Part shown: positions 1-8,474 of the stretch, piece after piece | Layout: the number at the start of each line of letters is the position of its first letter | Numbering within the stretch: position 1 is the stretch's first letter | Notes under the pieces: model-generated | Told to the model about the DNA's origin: nothing | The model's input: the letters and a program-made list of their open reading frames with translations, nothing else | The model's database searches: none | NCBI GenBank assembly: GCA_003693705.1 | Contig: RBZT01000257.1 | Coordinates: 1-21,827, forward strand | Reading direction: 5' to 3' | Source of the DNA: Polymyxa betae | Lineage: Eukaryota; Endomyxa; Phytomyxea; Plasmodiophorida; Plasmodiophoridae | Length of the DNA: 21,827 nucleotides | Made by a program: the position numbers and the translations under genes

Positions 1-530
1 ACCCTCCAATTACTGTGGAGTTACCTAACGGATCTAAAGATAAGATCAGTTATGAGATGTACTTGGATCTTGTTCTGCAAAGCAAGGCAGGCAAGTTGTT
101 GGTACCATCACGCAGATGTCTGGTATGGGATACCGACAGTGAGGTGATACTTTTAGGAGTTGATCTGCTTAATGCAATTGGCATTGATCCTAAGTCCGCC
201 CTAGAAAGTATCATAGCTAGCACATTAGTGGAAGGAAACAACGAATGTGGCTACAAGGGTGCAGAAGAAAACTGTACTCCAATGATTGGATTGAGTTCCA
301 AAGATGAGATTGACCAGGCGTTATGTCGGATGGTCAGAGATGCAATAGACAATGGGTTGTCGGCTCATCTTGAAGAACCAGTTATAAGGCTTGTGATGAA
401 ATACAAGAATGTATGCAGGTCTTTAGGACCCGACCCACCAGCTAAAGTTACTCCGTGGGTAACCAAACTTAAAGCTGGAGCTGAACCTGTGCGATATAGA
501 GCAAGCCGATATAGCAAAAGCAAAGTGACT
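1..530 (+). pseudogene. Ty3/gypsy pol remnant 1: protease C-terminus and protease-RT linker
   Basis: The reading frame is already open at base 3 and runs off the left edge. It encodes the last part of a retropepsin: the hydrophobic stretch VILLGVDLLNAIGI (about residues 44-57 from base 15) matches the conserved IIGRDLL-like end of gypsy proteases. It is followed by the linker that precedes reverse transcriptase, recognisable by MKYKNVCRSLGPDPPAKVTP. The catalytic DSG/DTG triad is off the window. The same region recurs in the second gypsy copy (14552-15200) with similar wording (GRDLLLEIGI; MKYRNVFRLKLSNDPP), so both belong to one family. Near base 530 the frame shifts and the RT continues in another frame. 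The element would have copied itself through an RNA intermediate; this copy is dead. Confidence 0.8.
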
Positions 531-532
531 AT

Positions 533-672
533 TTGCATGACATTACTACTCAGCTCAAAGAATACGGGCTAGTGTATGAGAACAATAATTGCGAATGGGC
601 AATCGCAGTTCTCGTGGTCAAGAAGCCTGTTGGTTACAGGATGACCGTTGATGTAACACGCGACAGCATTGG
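533..672 (+). pseudogene. Ty3/gypsy remnant 1: N-terminal piece of reverse transcriptase
   Basis: After a frameshift the linker continues as the first conserved block of gypsy RT: LKEYGLVYENNNCEWAIAV, then VVKKP, then GYRMTVDV. This is the usual 'L...GLVY.N..S.WA' followed by 'RMTVD(L/V)R.VN'. The next blocks (palm, YXDD catalytic motif, thumb, RNase H) are absent. Within about 20 bp the sequence jumps to the end of the integrase, so about 2 kb of a normal pol gene has been deleted. The second gypsy copy shows the matching text LVYENRNSKWA near 15255. RT activity is impossible for this copy. Confidence 0.75.
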
Positions 673-684
673 ACAACTGCATAC

Positions 685-921
685 TCACACTATTCGAACG
701 GCTTTATTGAAGTTATCAATAAGCATTTCTTGATCTTGTTACGAGCGTTGATATCAGAGCTCAGATGGAACGAGGAAGACTGGCCTTGGTTGGATAAGTT
801 TGTGGAACACACTTTGAACCACAGACCACAAGCCAGACTGGAAGGAATGGCGCCATACACGGTATGGACAGGCAAGGAGCCAATTAATCCATTGGGCATA
901 AGGTCCGCAAGTACAACGTAG
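685..921 (+). pseudogene. Ty3/gypsy remnant 1: C-terminal part of integrase core
   Basis: In frame from about base 685 the sequence reads SNGFIEVINKHFLILLRAL and then WPWLDKFVEHTLNHRPQ, followed by APYTVWTGKEP. In gypsy integrases the first block carries the third catalytic residue (NG.IE..N) and the second is the conserved 'WP.L...V...LNHR....L...AP...FTG' end of the rve core. The first two catalytic aspartates are missing with the deletion. The frame stops at 921. Downstream (to about 1000) only weak, out-of-frame traces of the C-terminal domain can be imagined. The second gypsy copy has the same block at 16955-17100 (SEFRWDISQWPWL). Confidence 0.78.
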
Positions 922-1017
922 CCAATGCATTTGCATTATATCGAGGTCGTCTTTCTGTTAAGATACACTATGAAAGCATTTCAAGGTGGTCTGGATCTAC
1001 AGGCAAGTAACGATCTT

Positions 1018-1187
1018 GTAGCCAAGGCAGAGTGCACGACGACAGCCGGTCTCCTGAGATAACGGACGACCCTCTGGTTACCTAGCAACAACGAAGATTG
1101 CTAATGATTACTAAGACGTAGCCAAGGCAGAGCGTACGGCGACAGCCGGTCTCCTGGAATTATGGAAGACCCTCTGCTTTCCTAACT
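1018..1187. repeat. Two-copy diverged tandem repeat, 100-bp period
   Basis: GTAGCCAAGGCAGAG begins at 1018 and again at 1118, and GACAGCCGGTCTCCTG at 1041 and 1141. The similarity covers about 68 bp of each 100-bp period (1018-1085 and 1118-1185) with scattered substitutions. It lies just beyond the integrase remnant, so it may be part of the 3' untranslated region or LTR of gypsy copy 1, but I see no matching sequence at the end of gypsy copy 2. Function unknown. Confidence 0.75.
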
Positions 1188-1627
1188 ATTGCAAGTTGGC
1201 ATGAAAACATCCCAAAGACGCCTATATGATGGCTGGAAGAAAAGGTAACATGCAAAGAATCCTCTATCTATAATATATTGCCCAGAGCAAAATCAGCAAA
1301 TATAACAAACTGCTGATCTATATGCAATGCCCCATTATTCATTCACTAAAAAAAGATTTGAAATAAAGCTAGTCGCTTGGTTAAAAAATATTGGTTGTCA
1401 TGCTTTCTTCAAATGATAGATTTACAAATAGATGCAATTTGATAATCGCTTATAAATGCATCCATTAACTGCAGTTTACTGCAATAGGCGCTGAGATACC
1501 CTGCAAACGTTAATCTGGAATAAAATGCATTTGTGCGTTCCGTGTCATGCTTTTTTGTGGGGAATATTGCATGTCAAAAGGCAGGCAAAAGAAGAGCAGA
1601 GTAGTTCTGGTGAACAGATAAAATTTA
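1188..1627. other. AT-rich stretch without recognisable gene
   Basis: I see no convincing protein similarity on either strand, no long repeat and no RNA gene here. One open frame of about 65 codons on the plus strand (1525-1722) overlaps the copia fragment on the other strand and looks like chance. Confidence 0.5.
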
Positions 1628-1870
1628 TCAAATTGACGCCGCATGAGCAACGGGACTATATGTCTCCAAATAATCGCATACATATTCTTGAGTTAATCCG
1701 CGTTCGACGTATCGTGCCTTAAACTTGACCACTTTGTTATTCTGGTCTTCTTTCCGCTTGAATACTCTCCGGCTGTCGATAACCATGTGACCCTCCGGTC
1801 TCCGAGCGACCGACATATATTTTTCTTCCTAAGCGCCTGGTACCTGGCCTCCATCACTTTTTCCCATTCA
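1628..1870 (-). pseudogene. Ty1/copia remnant A: start of reverse transcriptase
   Basis: On the minus strand, SDEWEKVMEARYQAL (about 1870-1830) is followed by RRPEGHMVIDSRRVFKRK, KVVKFKARYVERGLTQ and DYLETYSPVAHAASI. This is the signature start of copia reverse transcriptase ('W..AM..E...L', '..I..RWVFK.K', 'KARLVA.GF.Q..G.DY.ETF.PV'). The frame stops at 1628 just after the PVA block, so the palm domain with the YVDD motif is missing. Upstream on the minus strand it joins the integrase/linker fragment at 1992-2501 with a frame change. The integrase core at 6367-6777, same strand, may be the separated front part of this element. Confidence 0.8.
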
Positions 1871-1991
1871 TCGGAATCTTAGTCTTGTAGTGCTTGAACG
1901 CGATATTTTTGTTCATCAGGTTCTTGACAGGTGAGATTACAGCCTGCTTGTCCGCCGACCTTACAGCTTGTTTATGTGTTCGCTCATGAAT

Positions 1992-2501
1992 TCATGCAGA
2001 TTTTCGAACAGGAGCCTGTTCTGGCTCTGGTTCTGGAGTCTTGATATATTTGTCTTCATCATCTAGAATTATATCGTCATAATCGGAGTCTTCATGTTGT
2101 GCACGAGGCTCTTGGAATGAAACGTCTCGACTAATGATGACATTTCTTGGTAGACTCATCCATGATCCGATACCCTTTCTTGTTTGTAGGATACCCAACA
2201 AATATACCTCGTTGCCCGCGTCGATCAGATTTTCCGGCTTGATCAACCTTGTCCATACTTTACAGCCGAACACGAGTAGATAACGTAAGCTAGGTTTCCT
2301 GCCGGCCCATATCAGAAACGGCCGCCTTGCCTTTCGGCAAATTGGTAGAAGTGCATCGATTTCGAATTTGAACAGCCGTCGGAATTGCTTAAGCTCAATA
2401 TGCGCCAGGATATCCGGATGATAATAGAGACAATTCGATGCGCCAGATTCGTTTTTGAGTTTGAGTTTCCTGCCGGCCAAACAGTCCTTGATCAAGCTCA
2501 A
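1992..2501 (-). pseudogene. Ty1/copia remnant A: end of integrase and hinge to RT
   Basis: From about residue 60 the minus-strand frame reads RPFLIWAGRKPSLRYLLVFG, which matches the copia integrase end ('TPFE.W.G.KP...HLR.FG'). It is followed by a degraded form of the 'GI.VGY....KGYR.' block (GILQTRKGIGSW) and then RNVIISRDVSFQE, the standard 'R.V..SRDV.F.E' hinge. An acidic, proline-rich tail (DYDDIILDDEDK, TPEPEPEQ) follows, as usual between integrase and RT. Residues 1-50 do not look like copia protein. That part is bounded by a 14-bp direct duplication (2294-2307 and 2465-2478), which suggests a rearranged insert. Confidence 0.75.
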
Positions 2502-2780
2502 TGCATGTAGTCATAAACTCAAACTCAACGGTTATTGAGAAAGCGCAACCTGCTGCTCAACAGAAGATCTTCGTTGATTTTGCCCGTCTCAGAGTCACAA
2601 ATCCTAACAAATATCTGCAGCTGTTACTGATCCCTCCACCAAATCCAAGGTTGTCGTTTACTCATAAACCAAATTATCGCTCCAATGGATGCATGCAGTC
2701 TTGCTTATGAAAGCACTGAAGTCGTCGTATTGGATTCTGGACTTGTTGAAACATATTTTCCAACAGGCAAATGATTTCCA
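2502..2780. other. Spacer between copia remnant A and the Harbinger element
   Basis: No coding similarity recognised. It starts with one arm of a 14-bp inverted repeat: TTGAGTTTGAGTTT at 2455-2468 and its complement at 2515-2528. The left terminus of the Harbinger transposon should lie in this stretch, but I could not identify a terminal inverted repeat paired with anything near 4780-4833. Confidence 0.4.
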
Positions 2781-3503
2781 ATGAAACAGTTCAACTGCAG
2801 CGATGATATCCTGCTGCTACAAGCCTGTAATCACACCGCCCCGTTGGAGTCGCCACGTGGCAACGTTCTGGCTGTGTTGAAATCAATTGCGTCTACGTGG
2901 GCAGCAACAGATGCCTTCGGCGTTGAAAAGGATAGACCGGCATGCAAAACCCGGTTTGAAAGAATTATTTTTGTGTATTTCAAGAAAAAACAATGAGGCT
3001 CTAAGAAAGTCAGGAACAGATGAGGAATTTGATCAAAGGGACGTTCTACTGGCCGATATCAGAGAGCGGATGCGCGACTTCAAAGAGGATGCAGCAAAAA
3101 AAGTCTAAGATTGAACAGGATAAGATCAAAGGACTGGAATCGTCAGGGCTAATCCTGCGACGCAAAGCATTGGGACAATGCGACATCACAGATGAAAAAT
3201 CGTTTAATAACAGTAACTCAGATTCTGATGAAGAAAATGCTCAGTCATTGATTTCTGAAAAGCATGCGTGCAGCAGGCAAAAAGACACCTGTATCAACCA
3301 AATCAAGACTAAAACGCAAACTCACCAGCAATGACAAGCTGGATGGTTTGTTGAAAGCAATTAAGGACGGCATCAGCCAGAAATCCGAGACCGAAAAAAT
3401 TAAGATAGCTTTGATGGAACGCCGGCTAGCGTTTGAAAAAAAGCAGGCAGCTTGTCGTGATGAGGAATCGCATAGTTGCGATTCTCAGTTCCTGTTGTTA
3501 TAG
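2781..3503 (+). pseudogene. Harbinger accessory Myb/SANT-like DNA-binding protein (frameshifted)
   Basis: The N-terminus (residues 1-70: SDDILLLQACNHTAPLESP, IASTWAATDAFG, CKTRFERII) has the spacing of a Myb/SANT trihelix domain, with hydrophobic residues at the helix cores and an R-x-C-K-x-R-F third helix. The following part is the usual charged tail: RKSGTDEEFDQRDVLLADI, then a lysine/glutamate coiled region (SKIEQDKIKGLESSG), an acidic stretch (NSDSDEEN), and a final helix LDGLLKAIKDGI. In Harbinger elements this protein recruits the transposase to the ends. The protein is spread over frames changing near 2985-2990, 3096-3102 and about 3279. The first two changes lie exactly in runs of six and seven A and the third near a run of five A, so sequencing or assembly indels are possible. 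C-terminus at 3503. Confidence 0.7.
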
Positions 3504-3607
3504 GAACGTTTATTGGGACGTGACATATAAATAATTAATAATAGTCTGAAAAATCTGTTATCCACCCATGAACCATCGAATCGGTTTAATCAATTTTTTG
3601 TAAATTA

Positions 3608-4780
3608 CTACTCAAGATTAAGGTACTGGCTCAAACTTGGTGGCGGGGTTTGGAAATACATGATAATCTGATTGCCCTGCGGCTGTAAGCAGCAGCAATG
3701 ACACTTTGTCAATAATGTCGCCACCAGCCACATCTTAGCAACTGGATTTTGGCGTATTGTTCTGAAGCTTGCACTGAACGACCATAAATTTTTCAAACGT
3801 CCAAAACTCCACTCGACGCTTTCACGAACTGAGCTCATGGCAGAGTTAAATGGTGCCTCGGGCGATCCAGGCTCTGGAATCGTAAATGGATAGCATATGT
3901 AGTCCGAGCAGCTATAGGCAAGATCTCCGTAGATTAGCTTGCCGTCGAAAATTGCGGAATGATGACTCCATAATTTCGGGACAATGCCATTCATCGCTAA
4001 CAGAGTCGAATCATGCCGTCTGCCCTCGAAGGGACCGAACATACTGATGATGATGCCATCGGTGGTGGTGATACCCTGCTAGTTTAAACAGGGTCGGCGA
4101 GTGTGCCCACTGAAAACAGATCGCTGGAGATTTTCATAAGGACCTGAACATCGTCTGGCAGCAGGCCTTGCGATATTCAACTTGTACCATCTATGATCCC
4201 AGCAAGTGCGGAGTGGTGCGCCCTGCCTGGAAATGGCATGGTAGTACTCATCAATCCTTTGCGTCGCTAAATACTCATTGAAGAATAGGAGATCGCGAAG
4301 CGATTCGTATAAAAGGGTGACTGTTGCATCGATGACTCTTGAACATGCCCAGGGAGACCTACCGAACTCGTTTGCGACAGTAAACAGACTGCAAGGCTCC
4401 GCCAGATGACGACATACCAATGCTAAAGATTCTAAAGCAGGGACAGCGTCCTGTGCGCTAGTTTTAATGACGTTCGGCAACCGCAGAGCGACTTTCAACT
4501 GTCGAAGTTCTGGAAAAGTGAACCTGAGCATGTGCCTAGCGGTAACATCGTCCAAATCTTCGTTGAAATAGTTCCTGTTGTTAATAATAGTTGGATTACG
4601 ATGACGTAATCGCAAGTAGCCGTGCTGCAAAATGTAATTCATGATGTCGAGAAACTCGGATATATCGGAACCGGTGCAGAGACGATTGAGATAATAAAAA
4701 TGATTGCCTCTTTTTCCGTCATAACGGGCAACATGGGATCGTAGGAAGATCGAGGTACCAATCGCGAAAGTGAAACTCAA
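3608..4780 (-). pseudogene. PIF/Harbinger-type DDE transposase (one stop, local frame slip)
   Basis: A single minus-strand frame runs from ATG at 4780 to the stop at 3608 (about 390 codons, normal for the family), interrupted by one TAG at 4079-4081. The N-terminal half has the helix-turn-helix-like region (MLRFTFPELRQLKVALRLP, ALVCRHLAEPC, FGRSPWACSRVI). The core then follows: QGAPLRTCW, IARP, VFSGH, DGIII, FGPFEGRRHDS, IYGDLAYSCSDY, MSSVRESVEWSFGRLKNLW and a C-terminal LLTKCHCC. The D of EGRRHD and the E of SVEW are catalytic positions. The first aspartate, normally in FIDGT, is visible only in a neighbouring frame (IDGT) because two small compensating indels alter the residues between CW and IARP. 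The C-terminus is complete. The partner gene is convergent, about 105 bp away. Confidence 0.85.
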
Positions 4781-4833
4781 AACCTACAGTCACCGAATTC
4801 TGGTTTTATTACCGATGAGTTTCATATTGATTC

Positions 4834-4953
4834 TATCAGGGAGATGGAGAGAGTGAGGACTCGGAATATGAGAACTAGAGCAAGTGAAGTGTTTTACTGC
4901 GCGGTCACGGAGGTGACGAAAAGCTGCGCTCTACTGATTCAGGTTCTGTGCCA
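4834..4953 (-). repeat. 3' LTR of copia element B
   Basis: 120 bp, aligned without gaps to 6211-6330 with about 10 differences by eye (about 92% identity). On the minus strand it begins TGGCACAGAACC and ends CCCTGATA, so the terminal CA has mutated to TA. The end of the pol reading frame (stop at 4931) lies inside it. Confidence 0.85.
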
Positions 4954-5685
4954 TCACGCCCCTCGAACGAGCGGGAGATAATCCAAGAAGTTCACGACAC
5001 CAGATAAATTTCTGGGAGTTGATTGGTTTGGTCAAGAAATCAGCTAACATTTTGGAGGTTTCGCAGTAGATAACTTGAATTTTCTTTTGTTCCACCAAGT
5101 CTCTCGTATAATGGTACTTGACTTCTATGTGCTTCGTGTGAGCATCAGTCCTGCGATTTTGGGTCATCGAAATACAACCCTGATTATCTTCCTTGATAGT
5201 GGTTGGACTTGGATGCTGCATGCCAAATCCTATCTCCTCGAACAGCTGTCATCCAAGCACTTTCTCTTGCGGTATCACATAAGGCTTGATACTCGGCTGT
5301 CACGGACGACGTTCCAACTGATTTTTGAAACTTGGACTTACAAGCAATTGGACCTAAAGCGTGCATGAATACATAACCAGTTGTCGATCGTCGTGTGTCA
5401 GGGCAACTTGCCCAGTCGCTGTCTGAGTATGCAAAAACTTCGCGTTGGTTGGTAGTCTTTTCGATATGTAATGCCATAATTTCGGGTGCCGTTGAGATAT
5501 CGTAACACATACTTAGCCGCCGTCCAATGTAGGTTTCCAGGATTTGATGCCAAACGACACAATGAGCCAACGGCTTGTGCGATATCAGGACGGCTATTCA
5601 GTGATAGCCACAATAGAAAACCGATGAAATCCTTGAAGGGTTTCGCCTTCATTCCTTCTTCTTCGGTTGGCGAATTAGGGCACAT
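4931..5685 (-). pseudogene. Copia B: end of RT and RNase H
   Basis: The minus strand reads FKDFIGFLLWLSLNSRPDIA and KYVLRYLNGTRNYGITY (RT connection), then FAYSDSDWASCPDTRRSTTG, SVTAEYQALC and EDNQGCISMTQN, then HTKHIEVKYHYTRDLV and MLADFLTKPI. These are the standard copia RNase H blocks; the catalytic D (SDSD), E (AEYQAL) and D (EDNQG) are all present. There are two frame changes (around 5480-5560 and near 5210) and the YVDD catalytic motif of RT is absent, so the piece is inactive. RNase H would remove RNA from the RNA:DNA hybrid during replication. Confidence 0.85.
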
Positions 5686-5718
5686 CGAGCGTGATAGGAT
5701 TTCGTTTCTTTCAAATTA

Positions 5719-6150
5719 TCATTTGTTTATAGGAATATTAAGGACCACGAACACGAAACCATTAGGCGAACAAAATATAAATTCAACAATGAGCAGTATA
5801 TTAGGCTGGTGGGGCTCTTTCAGGGCTGCGACCATGGCTGCCATGGTCGTTCTTTGTAATGTGGCGTGAAGCAGACGCCATGTTGAATGAGCGGTTGGGC
5901 AGTTCTCAATGATTGTTAAGACTGTGTCATCCACTCTATGCTGGATTGCCGCGCGAGCTTTGCGATCTTGCCACGCCAGTGTCTCGGTTATTGTCGGTGC
6001 TGTCTCTGTCGGCAATAATGTAGATTCAATGCCAGTTATCACATCGAGGTCCTTTTCGATGAGACGGTTGGCCATGCGATGACGCCATTGTTGGAAATTT
6101 GTTCCGTTAAATATTGGGACAAGAGCGCGTTCGAGTTGATCGTTGCTCAT
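5719..6150 (-). pseudogene. Copia B: gag (N-terminal part)
   Basis: Starts at ATG 6150 about 60 bp inside the 5' LTR, as expected for gag. The start MSNDQLERALVPIFNGTNFQ followed by WRHRMANRLIEKDLDVITG matches the copia gag opening ('F.G.NF..W...M...L...DL...+.G'). LAWQDRKARAAIQ and CPTAHSTWRLLHATLQ match the next conserved helices of the UBN2-type gag. After about residue 110 the similarity stops and the frame runs through the deletion junction (about 5690-5800) to a stop at 5719. The zinc knuckle is missing. Gag would form the particle that packages the element RNA. Confidence 0.75.
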
Positions 6151-6210
6151 GCTTTTGACTTGCCACGCTCGTTCGTCGGGAGCTAGATGGGACTCTTAAT
6201 CTTTTCATTC

Positions 6211-6330
6211 TGTCAGGGAGAGGGAGAGAGTGAGGACTCGAAATAAGAGAACTAGAGCAAGTGAAGTGTTTTATTGGGCGGTCACGGAAATGACGAAAGG
6301 CTGCGCTCTACTGATTCAGGTTCTGTTCCA
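6211..6330 (-). repeat. 5' LTR of copia element B
   Basis: 120 bp with TG...CA ends on the minus strand (TGGAACAGAACC ... CCCTGACA). It contains AATAAA (minus strand, around 6268), a plausible polyadenylation signal that is altered in the partner LTR. The gag ATG at 6150 lies about 60 bp downstream. Confidence 0.85.
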
Positions 6331-6366
6331 AAATTTCAGTCATTGTGACGGGGTGAACAATCAAAC

Positions 6367-6777
6367 TCAAATTTGAAACAAGTCGTATCGAATTGTCTCT
6401 AATAAGATAGCACGCGGCATTTCGATAATTGTGCGATTCAATCGCTCCACAACACCATTCAGCTGCGGCCCCCGCGGTACCATCAAGTCGTGCTCAATAC
6501 CATACCTTTTCAGAAAATTGTTAAATGCCTTAGAAGTGTGCTCGCCTCCGTTATCTGCCTGGAAACGCAGAATTGGTCGCAGATGTAATGTCTCCGTCTT
6601 TTGTATATACTTTTTACATGCATCGAAAACTCGGTCTGTTTTTTGATGCCAGATAATATGCGGTATTGCGCTGTTCATAAATTTTGTCCAATGGCTCTTC
6701 AAGGAAACCGAATTTAAAAAACCCCGTGGCCTTATTAAAAAGTGCGAGACCCGATTTATCGTGGACCCGATCCACAT
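6367..6777 (-). pseudogene. Ty1/copia integrase core fragment (possibly front part of remnant A)
   Basis: The minus strand encodes FDACKKYIQKTETLHLRPIL, RFQADNGGEHTSKAFNNFL, RYGIEHDLMVPRGPQLNGVV and ERLNRTIIEMPRAILLE. This is the rve core of copia integrase with the second aspartate (ADNGGE) and the catalytic glutamate (NGVVERLNR). The first aspartate block (LH.D..GP) is not seen upstream of 6777. The frame ends at 6367 exactly where the protein should continue into the end of the integrase. That continuation is the kind of sequence found on the same strand at about 2350-1992, so one copia element may have been split by the Harbinger and copia B insertions. This is inference. Confidence 0.8.
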
Positions 6778-6931
6778 TCAGATCGACCTTCCGACTGCTT
6801 TTCTGACTTTGATTTCAGCAAAACTAGGCTCTTTATTTCATAAACAGCCCCACTTTAATAAATCCGGCCATTTTGTTCCCTTCTCTGCGGGGTCAGCATA
6901 GAGAGGACGTCGATCTGCAAATCAGGCCTCC

Positions 6932-7961
6932 GTGGTCCCTCAGCAGCTTCTTTGTCCATCCATGTGGAGCAAAGACATGCGTTGGCGATGCCTTGTGCTG
7001 AATTATGTGTATGGAACACCCCTGGCCAAATGCTCGTTGATACTGGGGCCCAGCGAAAAGACCATCAAGAGCTGGATGCGAAGCTTCGAACAAACCGGAG
7101 ATGTGTATTCCGGACTTCCGAGACAGCGATCTGCACGATGGTGTACGATTTTGTGGAAGAATTTATCGAGCTGCATCCTTGATATTATATTCAGGAACTC
7201 CAGGACGAACTATGCATCCGGTTCCCGCATCTCCCTATCGTGTCTGTTCGTACTATATGCCGAGCACTTCGACACGAGTTAAAAATTTCAAGGGAAGTGT
7301 TGAAAAAACGAGCTCGAGAAAGCATTCCGGCACAGTTGGAGGAGTTTTATTTAAAACTTCGCCGTTTTTACTCTTATCCGGAACAGCTGGTTTTCATTGA
7401 TGAGAGTAGCAAAGATGGAACAGATTTTCTGCGGCGTCACGGATGGCCTCGCGTCAACACACATGTGATTGTTCATCAATCGATTTAGAGTGGTGCGCGA
7501 GTGTCGATCTTGGCTGCTTTTGACACGTCCGGATTTTTCGCCTGGGAGACAACTCCGGACCCATTTACTCGGCGAAAGTTCCACAGCCATGGGCCAGGCC
7601 ACGGAGCATTGTAATTTTGGACAACGCCAAGATCCATATGTATTGTGAATTGGAAGAGGTCGTTCACACCTGTCGAGCTCTTCTCATTTATCTGCCTCCA
7701 TATTCACCGCAGCTAAATCCGAAAGAAAAAGGATTTGGTTTGCTAAAGCAGTGGTTGAACAAAAACGCGGATTCTGTGTTCCGTTTATGCCCAGAGCGGG
7801 TCATGGAAGCTGCGATGCCGCTCTGCACGCGCTTTAGCCAGGAAGGACACGATTTCTATGCTTCTTGTTGTTATGGTGAAAGCGACCTAATAAAGGGAAA
7901 GTTTTTTAGTTTATTCTATCATCGGATCCGGCGTGATCAATATCTTCAATATCGTGGCTAA
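6932..7961 (+). pseudogene. Tc1/mariner (IS630-superfamily) transposase remnant
   Basis: The N-terminus has a helix-turn-helix (LNYVYGTPLAKCSLILG, then SEKTIKSWMRSFEQTGDVYS). After a frameshift near 7110-7130 comes FVEEFIELHP, an in-frame stop, then LQDELCIRFPHLP and TICRALRHELKISREVL. The DDE catalytic domain follows: LVFIDESSKDGTDFLRRHGW (first D), an in-frame TAG at about 7486, RVSILAAFDTSGFFAW, a frameshift near 7570-7590, IVILDNAKIH (second D) and YLPPYSPQLNPKEKGFGLLK (E, in the conserved PPYSP.LNP.E). All three acidic catalytic residues survive although the frame is broken about four times. The encoded enzyme would cut and paste at TA sites. I could not identify the terminal inverted repeats. 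Confidence 0.85.
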
Positions 7962-8460
7962 CAGCCGCCACGTTTGGGACGCCGTCACCGTTGAAAATAT
8001 CCCTAGGGGAAAGTGGGTAGGGCGGCAGACCCAAAGCTTGGCGTAACGATGGGATATGAAGTCGAATCGTTCCGGGTTGTGTAGTCAACACTTCAAAAGG
8101 AACGTCGAAGTACTCCTCCAAAGCATTCGGCCGCTGCGGTGCTGTTTCGCGGAGGAAATCCACTCTCAGGGCTTGCCGGAAAACGTTGGATTGTGGAAGC
8201 GCCGGAACGACTTCTGGATTTAGACTACGAGCGCGTTGTCACGCCCATAAATTCATCGCCACATCTCCAATCCGTTTGTTTTCGGACAGTTCTGGTGGGT
8301 CATCGCGCAGCCTGGCAGATATTTCTTCTGCGGCAGATTGAATCCGTGCAACTGTGGCCCTTCGTTACGACGCTGCTGTTGTCGTTGTGGAACGATCCCG
8401 CTGTCCAGGCTCGGTGATATACACAGCGAATGGCACGCGGATAAGTTCCGGTTAGGCCCT
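7906..8460 (-). pseudogene. Unrecognised degenerate ORF
   Basis: One minus-strand frame is open from about 8450 to 7906 except for two internal stops (TAA near 8371 and TGA near 8245). It reads, for example, PFAVYITEPGQRDR, ARIQSAAEEISARLRDD, NVFRQALRVDFLRETAPQ, EEYFDVPFEVLTTQ, RLHIPSLRQALGLPP and SPRDIFNGDGVPNVAAV. The even amino-acid texture, with a helix-rich middle, suggests a formerly coding sequence, but I do not recognise the family. It lies between the end of the Tc1/mariner remnant and the truncated 5' LTR of copia C; both may have inserted into it. It could be a host gene fragment or a gag of another retroelement. Confidence 0.35.
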
Positions 8461-8474
8461 TTAACGAACAATTG

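Larger units (their letters stand above)
2781..4780. mobile_element. PIF/Harbinger-type DNA transposon (body; termini not found)
   Basis: Two convergent genes, a Myb/SANT-like DNA-binding protein on the plus strand and a DDE_4-type transposase on the minus strand, form the classic two-gene layout of PIF/Harbinger elements, in which both proteins are needed for transposition. The coordinates given are the coding body only. Expected termini are short inverted repeats flanked by a 3-bp TWA target duplication; I could not find them. Both genes carry frame breaks, so this copy is probably inactive. Confidence 0.75.
4834..6330 (-). mobile_element. Ty1/copia element B with 120-bp LTRs, internally deleted
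   Basis: Two direct repeats of exactly 120 bp bound a minus-strand gag (5719-6150) and the RT end plus RNase H (4931-5685). The right LTR has the canonical TG...CA ends. At the 3' LTR the minus strand reads CGAGGGGCGTGA directly before TGGCACAG, a polypurine tract followed by an LTR start. Total length is about 1.5 kb instead of 4.5-5 kb: protease, integrase and most of RT are missing. Flanking pentamers (GATTC at 4829-4833, AAATT at 6331-6335) do not match, so no target-site duplication is preserved. Confidence 0.85.

Noticed and set aside
690-936. Minus-strand ORFs overlapping the gypsy 1 integrase
   Set aside because: They are shadows of the plus-strand integrase, which has clear family motifs.
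2502-4833. Terminal inverted repeats and TWA duplication of the Harbinger element
   Set aside because: GAGTTT-type words near 2455-2528 and 4772-4785 caught the eye, but their orientation and length do not form a convincing inverted pair.
6840-7930. Terminal inverted repeats of the Tc1/mariner remnant
   Set aside because: CTTTAATAAATCCGG near 6853 and CCTAATAAAGGG near 7887 are only partly complementary; not enough for a claim.
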